DNA of 64,000 bases, taken from Tepidimonas aquatica (GTDB lineage Bacteria > Pseudomonadota > Gammaproteobacteria > Burkholderiales > Burkholderiaceae_C). The translations under genes were made by a program, and so were the position numbers. The notes beneath the pieces were generated by a model. It ran no database searches, had not been told where the DNA came from, and worked only from the letters and a program-made list of their open reading frames with translations. Shown piece by piece: positions 47,616 through 58,507 of the stretch; position 1 is the stretch's first letter, and each line of letters begins with the position of its first letter. The stretch lies in the NCBI RefSeq assembly GCF_007556585.1, contig NZ_VJNA01000008.1, positions 1 to 64,000 on the forward strand. The letters run 5' to 3'.

Positions 47616-48724
47616 GCCGCCGGTTGCAGCGGGGCCTGCGCCGCCACCGGCCCAGGGCTGACCCGCACGTCACCGCATTGCGCGCGGTGGCGCAAGGCGT
47701 GGTCCATCAGCACCAGCGCCAGCAGCGCCTCGACGATCGGCACGGCGCGGATGCCAACGCACGGATCGTGCCGGCCTTTGGTGATGACCTCGACGGGCTG
47801 GCCGGCGGTGTCGATCGACGGCCGCGGCACCAGAATGGAGCTGGTGGGCTTGATGGCCAGCGTCACGACGATATCCTGCCCGGTGCTGATGCCGCCGAGG
47901 ATGCCCCCGGCGTGGTTGGAGACAAAGCCCTGCGGCGTGATGGCGTCGCCATGCTCGCTGCCGCGTTGGGTAACGCAGGCAAAGCCGTCGCCGATCTCGA
48001 CGCCTTTGACGGCGTTGAGGCCCATCATCGCGTGCGCAATGTCGGCGTCCAGCCGGTCGTAGATCGGCTCGCCCAGCCCCACCGGCACGCCATGGGCCTC
48101 GACACGCAGCCTGGCCCCGACCGAGTCACCAGCTTTGCGAATGTCGCCAAGGTACGCTTCCAGCGCCACCACATCCGCCGTCGGGGCGAAAAAGGGGTTG
48201 GCGTCCACGTGCTGCCAGCCCTCGAACGGCACCTGCACGGTGCCAATTTGCAACAGGCAGCCACGCACGACGGTGCCGTAGTGCTCGCGCAGCCACTTGC
48301 GCGCCACGGCACCCGCCGCCACGGTGGGGGCGGTCAGCCGCGCCGAGGAGCGCCCCCCGCCGCGCGGGTCGCGGATACCGTACTTGTGCCAGTAGGTGTA
48401 GTCGGCATGCCCGGGCCGGAAGGTTTGCGCGATGTCGGCGTAATCCTTGCTGCGCTGATCGGTGTTGGCGATCAGCAGCGCGATCGGCGCGCCGGTGGTG
48501 CGCCCCTGGTAGACGCCGCTGAGGATCTGCACCTGGTCGGCCTCCTGCCGCTGCGTGACGAATTTGCTGCTGCCGGGACGGCGGCGGTCCAGCTCCGGCT
48601 GGATGTCGGCCTCGGACAGCGCCAGCCCGGGCGGGCAGCCGTCGATGACGCAGCCGATGGCCGGTCCGTGCGATTCGCCGAAGTTGGTGACGCGAAACAG
48701 GGTACCCAGGGTGTTGCCGCTCAT
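47612..48724 (-). CDS. aroC: chorismate synthase
   Basis: 370 residues. Signatures [43 protein letters not shown] and [20 protein letters not shown]-dependent last step of the shikimate pathway. The ATG at 48724 is chosen; the much longer open frame upstream is antisense-like sequence over the Na/Pi gene. Confidence 0.97.
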   Translation of the reverse strand: MSGNTLGTLFRVTNFGESHGPAIGCVIDGCPPGLALSEADIQPELDRRRPGSSKFVTQRQEADQVQILSGVYQGRTTGAPIALLIANTDQRSKDYADIAQTFRPGHADYTYWHKYGIRDPRGGGRSSARLTAPTVAAGAVARKWLREHYGTVVRGCLLQIGTVQVPFEGWQHVDANPFFAPTADVVALEAYLGDIRKAGDSVGARLRVEAHGVPVGLGEPIYDRLDADIAHAMMGLNAVKGVEIGDGFACVTQRGSEHGDAITPQGFVSNHAGGILGGISTGQDIVVTLAIKPTSSILVPRPSIDTAGQPVEVITKGRHDPCVGIRAVPIVEALLALVLMDHALRHRAQCGDVRVSPGPVAAQAPLQPAA

Positions 48725-48732
48725 GCGCGGCA

Positions 48733-50403
48733 TTATCCCGCAGCGTCGCCGCCCGCGGCCGTCACCCTGGCCAGGGCCAGCCGCGCCGCTTTGGTGATTT
48801 GTTGCAAGCCGCGGCGCAACTCGCTGGCCGCGCGCAGCCAGGCGTCCATCGCGTCCAGCGGCAATTGCCCCTGGGCACCGGCACGCAGCAGCGCCGCTTT
48901 CAGCACGGCGTAGGCGTCCTCGGCTTCGGTCAGCGCGGCGTCCAGCGCGGTGGCGTCCGCGCCGGTGCTGGTGTGCAGCAGTTCCAGCAACGCACGCGCG
49001 CGTTGCCCAAACGCGCCCAGCTCCAGCAGCGGCAGCCCCGCCACCGGCTGCGCCCACGGCGCCAGGGCCTCGGCCGCCTCGTCGGCCTGCTCCACGGCGA
49101 CCTCGGCGTAGCGGGCCACGCGCAGCAAGTCGGGCAGGCGCTCGGCGCTGGCACGCTCCAGCTCCGCGCGTTGCAAGCGCACCACAAAGTCGGCCACCGC
49201 CCGCTGCAGCGCGTGCGCCGCGCCGCGCGCCGCACCCAAGCGCTGTTGCACCACCGCCACGTCCGGCGCGCCGGCCACCGGTGCGGGCTGCAGCGCGGGC
49301 AGCTCCAGCACCGTGCGCAACGCTGTCACCGCCAGGCCCTGCAGGCGCTGCAGCTCGTGCCGCAACGCGTCCAGCGCCAACGCCGGCACCGCCAGCACCG
49401 TGGGGTCCAGGTGGCGCGGACGGGCCTCGTCTTCCTCCGCCGCTTGAAAGCGCGTCTGTAACCAGCGCGTCAGCGTCGGCGTCAGCGGCCACATCAGCAG
49501 CACGCCCAGCACGTTGAACAGCGTGTGGAACATCGCCACCGTCAGCGCCGGCAGCGGCGGCCAGCCCAACGCCTGCTTGGCCTGCAACAGGGCCTGCACC
49601 AGCCATGGCAGCAGCGCCAGCGCCACACCAGCGGTTATGACATTGAACGCCACGTGCGCCAGCGCGGCGCGCTTGGCGTTGGGGGTGGCGCGCACAGCGG
49701 CCAGCACCGCGGTGACGGTGGTGCCGATGTTGGCCCCAATGACCACCGCCGCTGCACCCTGGGCGCTGATCAAGCCCGCCTCGGCAGCGCTGAGGGCCAC
49801 CGTCAGCGACGCGCTGGAGCTTTGCATCAGCACCGTCAGCGCCAAGCCCACGCCCAGTTGGGCCAGCACGGCGGTCCACCCGACACCGGCGGGCAACGTG
49901 ATGGCGCTGGCCACGCCATCGAAGGCGTGCTTGAGCATTTCGATGCCCAAAAACAGCAGGCCAAACCCGGCCAGCGCCGTACCCAGCGCGGCGCGCCGGC
50001 TGCCCGCACCGGTAAGCCGCACGGCCACGCCAACGCCCACCAGCGGCAGCGCCAGCGCGTCGATCTTGAAGCCAAAGCCCAGCAACGACACCAGCCAGCC
50101 GGTCATCGTCGTGCCGACGTTGGCGCCATACAGCACCCACAGCGCCCCCGCCAGCGGCAGCAAGCCGGCGTTGACAAAACCGATCGTGGCCACGGTGACG
50201 GCACTGGACGATTGCACCACCGCCGTCACCAACCCACCGACCGCAAGCGCCCGCACCCGCGTCGTGGTGGAGGCACGCAAGATGCGCTGCAGCGCCGAGC
50301 CGGCGGCCAGGCGCAGCCCGTCCGTCATCAGCTCCATGCCCAGCAGGAACAGGCCGAGCCCGCCCAGCAGGGTGGCCAGCGCTGGTCCGACGCCTTCGGT
50401 CAC
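48733..50403 (-). CDS. Na/Pi cotransporter family protein
   Basis: 556 residues. Two inverted Na/Pi repeats with QSSSA motifs ([23 protein letters not shown] and [22 protein letters not shown]) and conserved GANVGTT/GANIGTT. A C-terminal PhoU-like helical domain occupies about residues 360-556. Probably imports phosphate in an Na+-dependent manner. GTG start; 10 bases downstream of the CBS gene. Confidence 0.88.
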   Translation of the reverse strand: MTEGVGPALATLLGGLGLFLLGMELMTDGLRLAAGSALQRILRASTTTRVRALAVGGLVTAVVQSSSAVTVATIGFVNAGLLPLAGALWVLYGANVGTTMTGWLVSLLGFGFKIDALALPLVGVGVAVRLTGAGSRRAALGTALAGFGLLFLGIEMLKHAFDGVASAITLPAGVGWTAVLAQLGVGLALTVLMQSSSASLTVALSAAEAGLISAQGAAAVVIGANIGTTVTAVLAAVRATPNAKRAALAHVAFNVITAGVALALLPWLVQALLQAKQALGWPPLPALTVAMFHTLFNVLGVLLMWPLTPTLTRWLQTRFQAAEEDEARPRHLDPTVLAVPALALDALRHELQRLQGLAVTALRTVLELPALQPAPVAGAPDVAVVQQRLGAARGAAHALQRAVADFVVRLQRAELERASAERLPDLLRVARYAEVAVEQADEAAEALAPWAQPVAGLPLLELGAFGQRARALLELLHTSTGADATALDAALTEAEDAYAVLKAALLRAGAQGQLPLDAMDAWLRAASELRRGLQQITKAARLALARVTAAGGDAAG

Positions 50404-50412
50404 GGCGCGGTG

Positions 50413-50925
50413 TCAGTGCGCCGCCGCCCCGCCCTGCGCGGCCGACGTGCCGCCGTCCGCAGCGGCGCCCGTGCCGGCGGCCGGTGCGTCGTCTTCGGGC
50501 CAGTCGCGGATGTAGGCCTTGAGCATTTTGTTCTCGAAGCTTTGCATCTCGACCACCGCCTTGGCCACGTCGTAAAAGCTGATCACCCCCATCAGCATGC
50601 CGCCGTCCATGACCGGCATGTAGCGCGTGTGGCGTTCCAGCATCATCGGGCGCACCTGGTCGAGCTCGGTTTCGGGCGTGCACGTCATCGGGTGGTCGTC
50701 CATGATGCTGCGCACCGTCACGTCGCCCACCGTGCCGCCGTTGCGCGCGATGGTGTCGATGACCTCACGAAACGTCAGCATGCCAACCAGTTGGCCGTGC
50801 TCCATGACCGCCAGCGAGCCGATGTCGAACTGCGCCATCGTCTCCACGGCACGGCCCAGTTTTTCGTCGGGCGACACGGTGTAGAGCGTGCCGCCTTTGA
50901 CGCGCAGGATTTCGCGAACTTTCAT
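50413..50925 (-). CDS. tandem CBS domain protein
   Basis: 170 residues: two CBS motifs ([75 protein letters not shown]) and an Ala/Gly-rich tail. CBS pairs bind adenine nucleotides and usually regulate transporters or enzymes. Directly upstream of the Na/Pi transporter gene on the same strand, so nucleotide control of that transporter is a reasonable guess. AGGAG precedes the ATG. Confidence 0.85.
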   Translation of the reverse strand: MKVREILRVKGGTLYTVSPDEKLGRAVETMAQFDIGSLAVMEHGQLVGMLTFREVIDTIARNGGTVGDVTVRSIMDDHPMTCTPETELDQVRPMMLERHTRYMPVMDGGMLMGVISFYDVAKAVVEMQSFENKMLKAYIRDWPEDDAPAAGTGAAADGGTSAAQGGAAAH

Positions 50926-51005
50926 CGTGGGGCTCCTGTTGTCTCGTGGGCGCGGCCACTGCGGCCGCCGTGTAGCTAATATAGACCACAATGCGAGGAG
51001 ACACC

Positions 51006-52316
51006 ATGCCTGGTTACGCCGATCCCGGCTTCGACACCCTGGCGCTGCACGCCGGCGCCGCCCCCGACCCCGCCACCGGCGCGCGCGCGGTGCCGATCCA
51101 CCTGACGACGTCGTTCGTCTTCGAGTCGGCCGACCACGCCGCGGCACTGTTCAACCTCGAGCGCGTGGGCCACGTCTACAGCCGCATCAGCAACCCCACC
51201 AACGCGGTGCTGGAGCAGCGCGTGGCGGCGCTGGAAGGTGGCATCGCCGCCATCAGCACCGCCAGCGGCCAGGCTGCCTTGCACCTGGCCATCGCCACGC
51301 TGATGGGCACAGGCGGACACATCGTTGCCTCCAGCGCGCTGTACGGCGGCAGCCACAACCTGCTGCACTACACGCTGCGGCGCTTTGGCATCGAAACCAC
51401 CTTCGTGCGCCCCGGCGATCTGGATGGCTGGCGTGCCGCCATCCGCCCCACCACGCGGCTGCTGTTTGGCGAGACGGTGGGCAACCCGGGCCTGGACGTG
51501 CTGGACATCCCGGCGGTGGCCGACATCGCCCACGCGGCGGGCGTGCCGTTGCTGGTGGACTCGACGCTGACCACCCCGTGGCTGATCCAACCGCTGGCGC
51601 TGGGCGCGGACCTGGTGGTCCACTCGGCCACCAAATTTTTGAGCGGTCATGGCACCGTCATCGGCGGCGTGCTGGTCGACGGCGGCAGCTTCGATTGGGA
51701 AGCCGCGCACCAGCGCGACGGACGCTTTGCCGAGCTGGCCGAGCCTTACGACGGCTTTCACCGCATGGTGTTCGCCGAAGAGTCCACGGTAGGCGCCTTT
51801 ACCCTGCGCGCCCGGCGCGAGGGGTTGCGCGACTTTGGCGCCTGCATGAGCCCGCACACCGCCTGGTTGATTTTGCAAGGTATCGAGACGCTGCCGCTGC
51901 GCATGGCGCGGCACATGGCCAACACCGAAAAGGTGGTGGCTTTTTTGGCCGCGCACCCGATGGTGGCGCGCGTCGGCCACCCGTTGCTGCCCGATCACCC
52001 GAGCCACGCGCTGGCGCAGCGTCTGTTGCCGCGCGGTGCCGGCAGCGTGTTCAGCTTCGACCTCAAGGGCAGCCGCGCGCAGGGCCGCGCCTTCATCGAA
52101 GCGCTCAAACTCTTTAGCCACTTGGCCAACGTCGGCGACTGCCGCAGCCTGGTCATCCACCCGGCCAGCACGACGCACTTCCGCATGAGCGACGAGGCGC
52201 TGGCCGCCGCCGGTATCGGGCCCGGCACGATCCGCCTGTCGATCGGCCTGGAAGACCCCGACGACCTGATCGACGACCTCAAGCGCGCCTTCAAGGCCGC
52301 CGAAAAAGCCGCCTGA
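51006..52316 (+). CDS. metZ: O-succinylhomoserine sulfhydrylase
   Basis: 436 residues. Cys/Met-metabolism PLP fold: HLTTSFVFESADHAAALFNLE, YSRISNPTNAVLEQRVAALEGG, the PLP lysine in VVHSATKFLSGHGTVIGG, and LVIHPASTTH. Makes homocysteine from O-succinylhomoserine and sulfide. The ATG at 51006 has GAGGAG 5 bases upstream; the ATG at 50991 overlaps that site and is less likely. The alpha/beta hydrolase follows by 16 bases. Confidence 0.92.
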   Translation: MPGYADPGFDTLALHAGAAPDPATGARAVPIHLTTSFVFESADHAAALFNLERVGHVYSRISNPTNAVLEQRVAALEGGIAAISTASGQAALHLAIATLMGTGGHIVASSALYGGSHNLLHYTLRRFGIETTFVRPGDLDGWRAAIRPTTRLLFGETVGNPGLDVLDIPAVADIAHAAGVPLLVDSTLTTPWLIQPLALGADLVVHSATKFLSGHGTVIGGVLVDGGSFDWEAAHQRDGRFAELAEPYDGFHRMVFAEESTVGAFTLRARREGLRDFGACMSPHTAWLILQGIETLPLRMARHMANTEKVVAFLAAHPMVARVGHPLLPDHPSHALAQRLLPRGAGSVFSFDLKGSRAQGRAFIEALKLFSHLANVGDCRSLVIHPASTTHFRMSDEALAAAGIGPGTIRLSIGLEDPDDLIDDLKRAFKAAEKAA

Positions 52317-52332
52317 CCCGGGAGAGCGCACC

Positions 52333-53166
52333 ATGATGATCGACGTGCACGGCGCCCCGCTGTACGCCTACACCGGCGGCAAAGCGTTTGACCCCGCGCA
52401 GCCCACCGTGGTGATGATCCACGGCGTGCTCAACGACCACAGCGTGTGGATTTTGCAAAGCCGCTACCTCGCGCACCACGGCTTCAACGTGCTGGCCATC
52501 GACCTGCCCGGCCATGGCCGCAGTGGCGGTCAGACCCCGGCCAGCGTCGCCGACGCCGTGCGTGCGGTGGCCGGATGCCTGGACGCGCTGGGCGTGGCGC
52601 GCGCCGCCCTGGTAGGACACAGCTGGGGCTCGCTGATCGCGCTGCAGACCGCGGCCGAGCTGCCCGAGCGCGTGTCGCAACTGGCGCTGGTGGGCACGGC
52701 GTACCCGATGCGGGTGTCGCCGGCGTTGCTGGAGGCGTCGCTCAACGCGCCGCTGAAAGCCATCGACATGGTCAATGTGTACAGTCACTCGACGCTGGCG
52801 CCGCCGCCCTCGGCGTTGGGGCCCGGCGCCTGGCTGTACGGCGGCTCGCGCGCGCTGATGCGCCGCGTGCTGGCCAGCAACCCGTCGGTCAACGTCTTTC
52901 ACCGCGGCTTTGTCGCCTGCGACAGCTACCAAGACGGCGAGGTCGCCGCGCGCCAGGTGCGCTGCCCGGTGCTGTTCGTGCTGGGCACGCGCGACCAAAT
53001 GACGCCGCCGAAAGCCGCGCAGCCGCTCATCGACGCCACCCGCGCCGCAGGCGTGCCGGTGCAGGTGGTGCGCGTGCCCGCCGGCCACGCGCTGATGACC
53101 GAAGCCCCCGACGCCGTGCTGGAGGCGCTGTACGGCTGGCTGCGCCAGCCCGCGGGCGTGGGTTGA
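52333..53166 (+). CDS. alpha/beta hydrolase
   Basis: 277 residues. Oxyanion HGVLNDHSVW, nucleophile elbow LVGHSWGSLIA, acid LGTRDQMTPP and catalytic His in PAGHALMTEAP. Substrate unknown. It lies between metZ and a P450 with 16- and 29-base gaps, so a three-gene operon is likely. Confidence 0.88.
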   Translation: MMIDVHGAPLYAYTGGKAFDPAQPTVVMIHGVLNDHSVWILQSRYLAHHGFNVLAIDLPGHGRSGGQTPASVADAVRAVAGCLDALGVARAALVGHSWGSLIALQTAAELPERVSQLALVGTAYPMRVSPALLEASLNAPLKAIDMVNVYSHSTLAPPPSALGPGAWLYGGSRALMRRVLASNPSVNVFHRGFVACDSYQDGEVAARQVRCPVLFVLGTRDQMTPPKAAQPLIDATRAAGVPVQVVRVPAGHALMTEAPDAVLEALYGWLRQPAGVG

Positions 53167-53195
53167 CAGGGGCCGACACACATCGCTGCACCGCC

Positions 53196-54500
53196 ATGGA
53201 CGCACCACCGATACCACCTGAAGCCATCACGCCACCGATGGCGCCCGAGCGTGCGGTGGCGATCGCCAGCACGTTCGACCTGCGCGCGCTGCCGCCCGAC
53301 TTTTTGGCCAACCCCTACCCGGTGTACGCGGTGTTGCGCGAGCGCGACCCCGTGCGCGCGATGCCCGATGGCAGCTGGTTCCTGACCCGGCACGCCGACC
53401 TCGTGGCCGTGTACCGCGACGCCGCCACCTTCAGCTCGGACAAGCACGTCGAGTTTGCGCCCAAGTACGGCCCCGACTCGCCGCTGTACGAGCACCACAC
53501 GACGAGCCTGGTGTTCAACGACCCGCCCCTGCATACGCGGGTGCGCAAGCTCATCATGGGGGCGCTGACGCGGCGCGCCATCGCCGACCTGGAGCCCGGT
53601 CTGGTGGCGCTGGTGGACGGGCTGCTCGACCGCATCGCAGCCCAGGGCGGGGGCGATCTGATCGAGGACTTTGCGGCGGCCATTCCCGTCGAAATCATCG
53701 GCAACCTGCTGGGCGTGCCGCACGACGAGCGCGGCCCGTTGCGCGGCTGGTCGCTGGCCATCCTGGGAGCGTTGGAGCCGGTGCTGACGCCGCAGCGCCG
53801 GCAAGAAGGTGAACGTGCGGTGCTGGACATGCTGGACTACCTGCGCGTGCTGGTGGCGCACCGCCGCCGCCACCCGCTGGACCCCCAGCGCGATGTGCTG
53901 ACGCGCCTGATCCAGGGCGAGGCCGACGGCGAGCGCCTGACCGAGACCGAACTGCTGCACAACTGCATCTTCCTGCTGAACGCTGGCCACGAGACCACCA
54001 CCAACCTGATTGGCAACGCGTTGGTGTGCCTGCACGAGTGGCCACAGGAAAAGACGCGGTTGCTGCAACGGCTGCATGACGCGCGCCATCAGCCCGAGCA
54101 GCAGGAGGCCATCCTGAGCGCCGCGGTGGACGAGTTTTTGCGCTTCGAATCGAGCAACCAACTCGGCAACCGCCGCGCGCTGCGCGCCGCCGAGGTGGGC
54201 GGCGTGCGCCTGCCCGAAGGGGCGCTGGTGACGCTGTGCATCGGCGCGACCAACCGTGACCCCGCGGTGTTCGAGCACCCCGAGCGGCTGGACCTGAGCC
54301 GCCCCAACAACCGCCACCTGGCCTTCGGCTTCGGTGTGCACCAGTGCGCCGGGCTGAGTCTGGCGCGGCTGGAGGGCCGCATCGCCATCGGGCGCTTTCT
54401 GGCACGCTTTCCACGCTACACACTCAGCGCGCCGCCGGTGCGTGGCGGGCGGGCGCGTTTTCGGGGGTTTTTGCGCGCCCCCTTCGTCACCGAGGCTTGA
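53196..54500 (+). CDS. cytochrome P450
   Basis: 434 residues, soluble bacterial type. I-helix oxygen-binding motif NAGHETTTN, K-helix ExxR in DEFLRF, and heme loop FGFGVHQCAG with thiolate C384. Substrate entry helices near HVEFAPKYGP. It needs separate reductase partners; none is adjacent. Co-directional with the hydrolase, suggesting hydroxylation plus ester or amide cleavage of a shared substrate (inference). Confidence 0.92.
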   Translation: MDAPPIPPEAITPPMAPERAVAIASTFDLRALPPDFLANPYPVYAVLRERDPVRAMPDGSWFLTRHADLVAVYRDAATFSSDKHVEFAPKYGPDSPLYEHHTTSLVFNDPPLHTRVRKLIMGALTRRAIADLEPGLVALVDGLLDRIAAQGGGDLIEDFAAAIPVEIIGNLLGVPHDERGPLRGWSLAILGALEPVLTPQRRQEGERAVLDMLDYLRVLVAHRRRHPLDPQRDVLTRLIQGEADGERLTETELLHNCIFLLNAGHETTTNLIGNALVCLHEWPQEKTRLLQRLHDARHQPEQQEAILSAAVDEFLRFESSNQLGNRRALRAAEVGGVRLPEGALVTLCIGATNRDPAVFEHPERLDLSRPNNRHLAFGFGVHQCAGLSLARLEGRIAIGRFLARFPRYTLSAPPVRGGRARFRGFLRAPFVTEA

Positions 54501-55751
54501 TCACCCCGCGATTGGCCGTGCCACCGGAGCCGGCAGCACCTGCGCCACCGCCGTCGCCTCCAGCGGCAGCGCACGCCACAGCGGCTCGGTGCTGGCGTCG
54601 CGCGGCAGCCACAGCACCTGTGCCAGCTCGGCCAACGTCCGCTGCCGCAGGTCGACCAGCAACACCCAGCGTCCGTCGGCGTCGCTCAGGCGCCCGACCC
54701 AGCCCAGCGCCTGCAACGCCTGCAGCGGCTCTTGCAACTGCAGCGGATCGACGCGCAGCCGCCGGGCCAACTGCGCTGCGGTCAGACCCGGCTGCGGTGG
54801 CTGACGGCTGGCGTCGAGCTGCGCCAGCAGCTCCAGCGCCAACTGCATCGGCCAGCCGGGCGTGTTGCCGCGCCGCGCCACGCCCGCCAGCAGCAACGGC
54901 AGGTAGGCCACGATCACCGCCCCCAGCAGCACGATCAGCCACACCAGGTACAACCACACCAGCAGGATCGGCACGGTGGCAAACGCCCCATAGACCACCG
55001 AATAGGTGGGCACCGCCCGCAGGTACCACGCCAGCAGGCTTTGCGCCAGCTCGAACGCCACCGCCACGAACACCCCGCCCACCAGCGCGTGGCTCGTCTG
55101 CACCTGGGCGTTGGGCACGAAGCGGTACAGCGCCGTCATGCCGGCCACCACGGCGGCAAAGCCCGCCGCGTCCAGCAGCCACTTGACGCCTTGGTGCGCC
55201 ACCGGCAGCCAGCCACGCGACACCGACAGCGCGTACGAGCTGGCGCTGAGCACCACCGCCAACAGCAGCGGCGCCAACGTCAGCACCGCCCAGTACATCA
55301 GCACCCGCTGCGCCAGCGGCCGCAGCCGGCGCACGCGCCAGATGTCGTTGAGCTGGCGGTCGATCGTCAGCACCAGCGCCAGCGCCGTCACCAACAACGC
55401 CAGCGCCCCGCCAAGCCCGATTTGCGCCGCCTTGCTGGAAAACTGCCACAGGTACTGCGCCACCTGGCGCGCCAGGTGGTCCGGCACCAAGGCTTCGACC
55501 ATCCAGCGCTGCACGCGCTGCTCCATCTGCCCAAACGCCGGAAACAGCGCAAACACCGCCAGCGCCACGGTCAACAGCGGCACCAGTGAGATGGTGGTGG
55601 TGAACGTCAGGCTGCCGGCGGCCACCGCCAGACGGTCGTGCGCGAAGCGCTCGCGCAACGTTTGCCAGGTGGTGCGCCAGGGGAACGTTTGCAACCGCTG
55701 CGCCAGCGCGCCGACGCTGGCCACGGCCAACCGGGAAGAGTCATGCTGCAT
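54501..55751 (-). CDS. YihY family inner-membrane protein
   Basis: 416 residues. Six membrane helices with the YihY/BrkB signature (AVAAGSLTFTTTISLVPLLTVALAVF; YGAFATVPILLVWLYLVWLIVLLGAVIVAYLP). The C-terminal about 110 residues (LTAAQLARRLRVDPLQLQEPLQALQALGWVGRL) look like a winged-helix domain. Once mis-assigned as RNase BN. Start at 55751, divergent from the DUF2069 gene 20 bases away. Confidence 0.88.
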   Translation of the reverse strand: MQHDSSRLAVASVGALAQRLQTFPWRTTWQTLRERFAHDRLAVAAGSLTFTTTISLVPLLTVALAVFALFPAFGQMEQRVQRWMVEALVPDHLARQVAQYLWQFSSKAAQIGLGGALALLVTALALVLTIDRQLNDIWRVRRLRPLAQRVLMYWAVLTLAPLLLAVVLSASSYALSVSRGWLPVAHQGVKWLLDAAGFAAVVAGMTALYRFVPNAQVQTSHALVGGVFVAVAFELAQSLLAWYLRAVPTYSVVYGAFATVPILLVWLYLVWLIVLLGAVIVAYLPLLLAGVARRGNTPGWPMQLALELLAQLDASRQPPQPGLTAAQLARRLRVDPLQLQEPLQALQALGWVGRLSDADGRWVLLVDLRQRTLAELAQVLWLPRDASTEPLWRALPLEATAVAQVLPAPVARPIAG

Positions 55752-55770
55752 GCCGCTATCATGCCAGCCG

Positions 55771-56172
55771 ATGCAACCTTTGTCGGCCTCGTCCACCCCC
55801 CACGCCGTCCCGCCGGCGGTGGCGCGCACGCGCGCGCTGGCCATCGCCGCGCTGGCCGCCATGATCGCGCTGGGTCTGGCGTGGGAGCTGTGGCTGGCGC
55901 CGCTGCGGCAGGGTGGCTCGTGGTGGGCGCTGAAGGTGCTGCCGCTGGCCATACCGTTGGCCGGGTTGCTGAAGTGGCGGTTGTACACGTTCCGGTGGCT
56001 CAGCCTGCTGGTGTGGCCTTACGTGGCCGAAGGCGTGGTGCGTGGCAGCAACGACGCGGGGCTGTCGGCGCTGCTGGCCTGGGGCCAGACCAGCTTGGCG
56101 CTGCTGTTGTTCGCCGCCTGCGCCGCGCACGTGCGGCTGCGCCTGCGCGCTGCGCACGTCCAGAGTCCCTAG
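55771..56172 (+). CDS. DUF2069 membrane protein
   Basis: 133 residues, about four helices (ALAIAALAAMIALGLAWELW; LKVLPLAIPLAGLLKWRLYTFRW; LLVWPYVAEGVVRG; TSLALLLFAACAAHVRLRLR). DUF2069 is common in betaproteobacteria next to YihY. Function unknown. The FAD-oxidase gene follows by 14 bases. Confidence 0.83.
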   Translation: MQPLSASSTPHAVPPAVARTRALAIAALAAMIALGLAWELWLAPLRQGGSWWALKVLPLAIPLAGLLKWRLYTFRWLSLLVWPYVAEGVVRGSNDAGLSALLAWGQTSLALLLFAACAAHVRLRLRAAHVQSP

Positions 56173-56186
56173 CGTTGCCAACGCCC

Positions 56187-57638
56187 ATGTCTGCACCCAA
56201 CACCACCGTCCCCGATGACGCCGTGCTCAGCGCCCTGTGTGCGGTCGTCGGCCCCGAGCACGTGCTGACGGCGGCCACGCATGACCTGACCGCGTGGGAG
56301 CAGGACTGGCGCCGCCGCCACCGCGGTCGCGCGCGCGCGGTGGTGCGCCCCGCCGACACCGCCCAAGTCGCCGCCGTGGTGCGCACCTGCGCGGCGCACG
56401 GTGTGCCGATCGTGCCGCAGGGGGGCAACACCGGCCTGGTGCTGGGTGGTGTGCCCGACGCCAGCGGCACCGAAGTGGTGCTGAGCCTGCAGCGGCTGCA
56501 GCGCGTGCGTGCGCTGGACCGTGACAACCTGACATTGACGGTGGAGGCCGGCTGTGTGCTGCAGGCCGCCCAGCAAGCGGCGGCGGATGCCGGGCTGTGG
56601 CTGCCGCTGAGCCTGGCGTCGGAGGGCAGCTGCACCGTCGGCGGCGTGCTGGCCACCAACGCCGGCGGCACGCAGGTGCTGCGCTTTGGCAACGCGCGCG
56701 ACCTGTGCCTGGGGCTGGAGGTCGTCACCGCCGATGGGCGCATCTGCAACGGTCTGCGTGGCCTGCGCAAGGACAACACCGGCTACGACCTGCGCCATCT
56801 GTTGATCGGCAGCGAGGGCACGCTGGGCATCATCACCGCCGCGGTGCTGAAGCTGGCACCGCAGCCAGCGGCGCAGCTGACCGCGTGGGCGTCGGTGCCG
56901 TCGTTGGCGGCGGCGGTGGCGTTGCTGGGCATGGCGCAGCGGCACCTGGGGCCGGCGCTGACCGGGTTCGAGGTGATGAACAGGCTGGCGCTGCAGCTGG
57001 TGCAGCGCCACTTTGCCGAGCTGCCGATGCCGCTGCCCGGCGACGCGGCCCCGTACGCGGTGCTGCTGGAACTGAGCGACGCGGAGGGCGAGGACCACGC
57101 CCGTGCACGCCTGGAGGCGGTGCTGGCGCACGCGCTGCAACAGGGCTGCGCACTGGACGCCGTCGTGGCCACGAATCTCACGCAGGCGCGCACCCTGTGG
57201 CACATCCGCGAGTGCATCCCGCTGGCGCAGGCACAGGAGGGCCTCAACGTCAAGCACGACATCAGCCTGCCGGTGTCGCGCATCCCCGCGTTTTGCGCCG
57301 AGGCCGAAGCGGCGCTGCAGCGCCGGGTGCCGGGCGCACGCCTGGTCAACTTCGGCCACCTGGGCGACGGCAACCTACACTTCAACGTGCAGTGCCCGCC
57401 AGGGGCCGATGCGGCAGCCTTTTTGCAGGCGCACGAAGCCACCATCAACACCCTGGTGTACGACCTGGTCCACGCCCACGGGGGCTCGATCAGCGCCGAG
57501 CACGGCATCGGCCGCCTCAAAGCCGCCACGCTGCCGCGCTACCAAGACCCGGTGGCGCTGGCGCTGATGCGCGCCATCAAGCAGGCGCTGGACCCGCAGC
57601 ACCTGCTCAACCCCGGGCGTGTGCTGGTCGACAGGTAA
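56187..57638 (+). CDS. FAD-binding oxidoreductase (D-2-hydroxyacid dehydrogenase type)
   Basis: 483 residues. FAD_binding_4 domain ([79 protein letters not shown]) and the C-terminal FAD-oxidase domain with [15 protein letters not shown] and [18 protein letters not shown]. Belongs to the D-2-hydroxyglutarate/D-lactate dehydrogenase family. Cytoplasmic. Confidence 0.9.
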   Translation: MSAPNTTVPDDAVLSALCAVVGPEHVLTAATHDLTAWEQDWRRRHRGRARAVVRPADTAQVAAVVRTCAAHGVPIVPQGGNTGLVLGGVPDASGTEVVLSLQRLQRVRALDRDNLTLTVEAGCVLQAAQQAAADAGLWLPLSLASEGSCTVGGVLATNAGGTQVLRFGNARDLCLGLEVVTADGRICNGLRGLRKDNTGYDLRHLLIGSEGTLGIITAAVLKLAPQPAAQLTAWASVPSLAAAVALLGMAQRHLGPALTGFEVMNRLALQLVQRHFAELPMPLPGDAAPYAVLLELSDAEGEDHARARLEAVLAHALQQGCALDAVVATNLTQARTLWHIRECIPLAQAQEGLNVKHDISLPVSRIPAFCAEAEAALQRRVPGARLVNFGHLGDGNLHFNVQCPPGADAAAFLQAHEATINTLVYDLVHAHGGSISAEHGIGRLKAATLPRYQDPVALALMRAIKQALDPQHLLNPGRVLVDR

Positions 57639-57678
57639 GGCCACACTGCACCGCGGCCGCCCGGCGATAATCGCGCCC

Positions 57679-58491
57679 ATGAGCACACGCCCGATCCGCA
57701 CGCAGTACGAAGACTTCATGCGCCACGTCTTCGAGCACGGCACGCCCAAGACCGACCGCACCGGGGTGGGCACGCGCAGCGTGTTCGGCTACCAAATGCG
57801 CTTCGACCTGTCGGAGGGCTTTCCGCTGGTCACCACCAAAAAGCTGCACGTCAAATCCATCATCTACGAGCTGCTGTGGTTTTTGCGCGGCGAGCGCAAT
57901 GTGCGTTGGCTGCAAGAGCGCGGCGTGACCATCTGGGACGAATGGGCGCGCGCCGACGGTGACTTGGGCCCCATCTACGGCGTGCAATGGCGCTCGTGGC
58001 CAAAACCCGACGGCGGCCACATCGACCAGATCAGCGAGGTGTTGCATACCCTGCGTACCAACCCCGACTCGCGACGCATCATCGTCAGCGCCTGGAACGT
58101 CGCCGACCTGCCCCAGATGGCGCTGGCGCCGTGCCATGCGTTGTTTCAGTTCTACGTGGCCGACGGCCGACTGTCGTGCCAGCTCTACCAGCGCAGCGCC
58201 GACGTCTTTCTGGGCGTGCCGTTCAACATCGCCAGCTATGCGCTGCTGACGCACATGGTGGCGCAGCAGTGCGATTTGGGCGTCGGCGACTTCATCTGGA
58301 CCGGCGGCGATTGCCACATCTACCACAACCACGTGGAGCAGGTGCAGTTGCAACTGTCGCGCTCGCCCTACCCCTACCCAACGCTGCGCATCCGCCGCCG
58401 CCCGCCGACCCTGTTCGACTACGAATTCGACGACTTCGAATTCCTGGACTACCAGCACCACCCGGCCATCAAGGCGCCCGTGGCGGTGTGA
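57679..58491 (+). CDS. thyA: thymidylate synthase
   Basis: 270 residues. Nucleophile C152 in [48 protein letters not shown] and [12 protein letters not shown]. Makes dTMP using methylene-THF. Start [16 protein letters not shown]. Last intact ancestral gene before the acquired segment. Confidence 0.97.
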   Translation: MSTRPIRTQYEDFMRHVFEHGTPKTDRTGVGTRSVFGYQMRFDLSEGFPLVTTKKLHVKSIIYELLWFLRGERNVRWLQERGVTIWDEWARADGDLGPIYGVQWRSWPKPDGGHIDQISEVLHTLRTNPDSRRIIVSAWNVADLPQMALAPCHALFQFYVADGRLSCQLYQRSADVFLGVPFNIASYALLTHMVAQQCDLGVGDFIWTGGDCHIYHNHVEQVQLQLSRSPYPYPTLRIRRRPPTLFDYEFDDFEFLDYQHHPAIKAPVAV

Positions 58492-58507
58492 GCCGCCCCT
58501 ACCCGTG

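Noticed and set aside
47612-50683. 1023-codon minus-strand frame extending far upstream of aroC
   Set aside because: Only the last 370 residues are chorismate synthase; the rest overlaps the Na/Pi transporter in another frame and is Gly/Ala/Arg-rich filler.
55638-57638. Extended reading upstream of the FAD oxidase
   Set aside because: The first about 180 codons overlap DUF2069 and the divergent YihY start and have no similarity; the natural start is at 56187.
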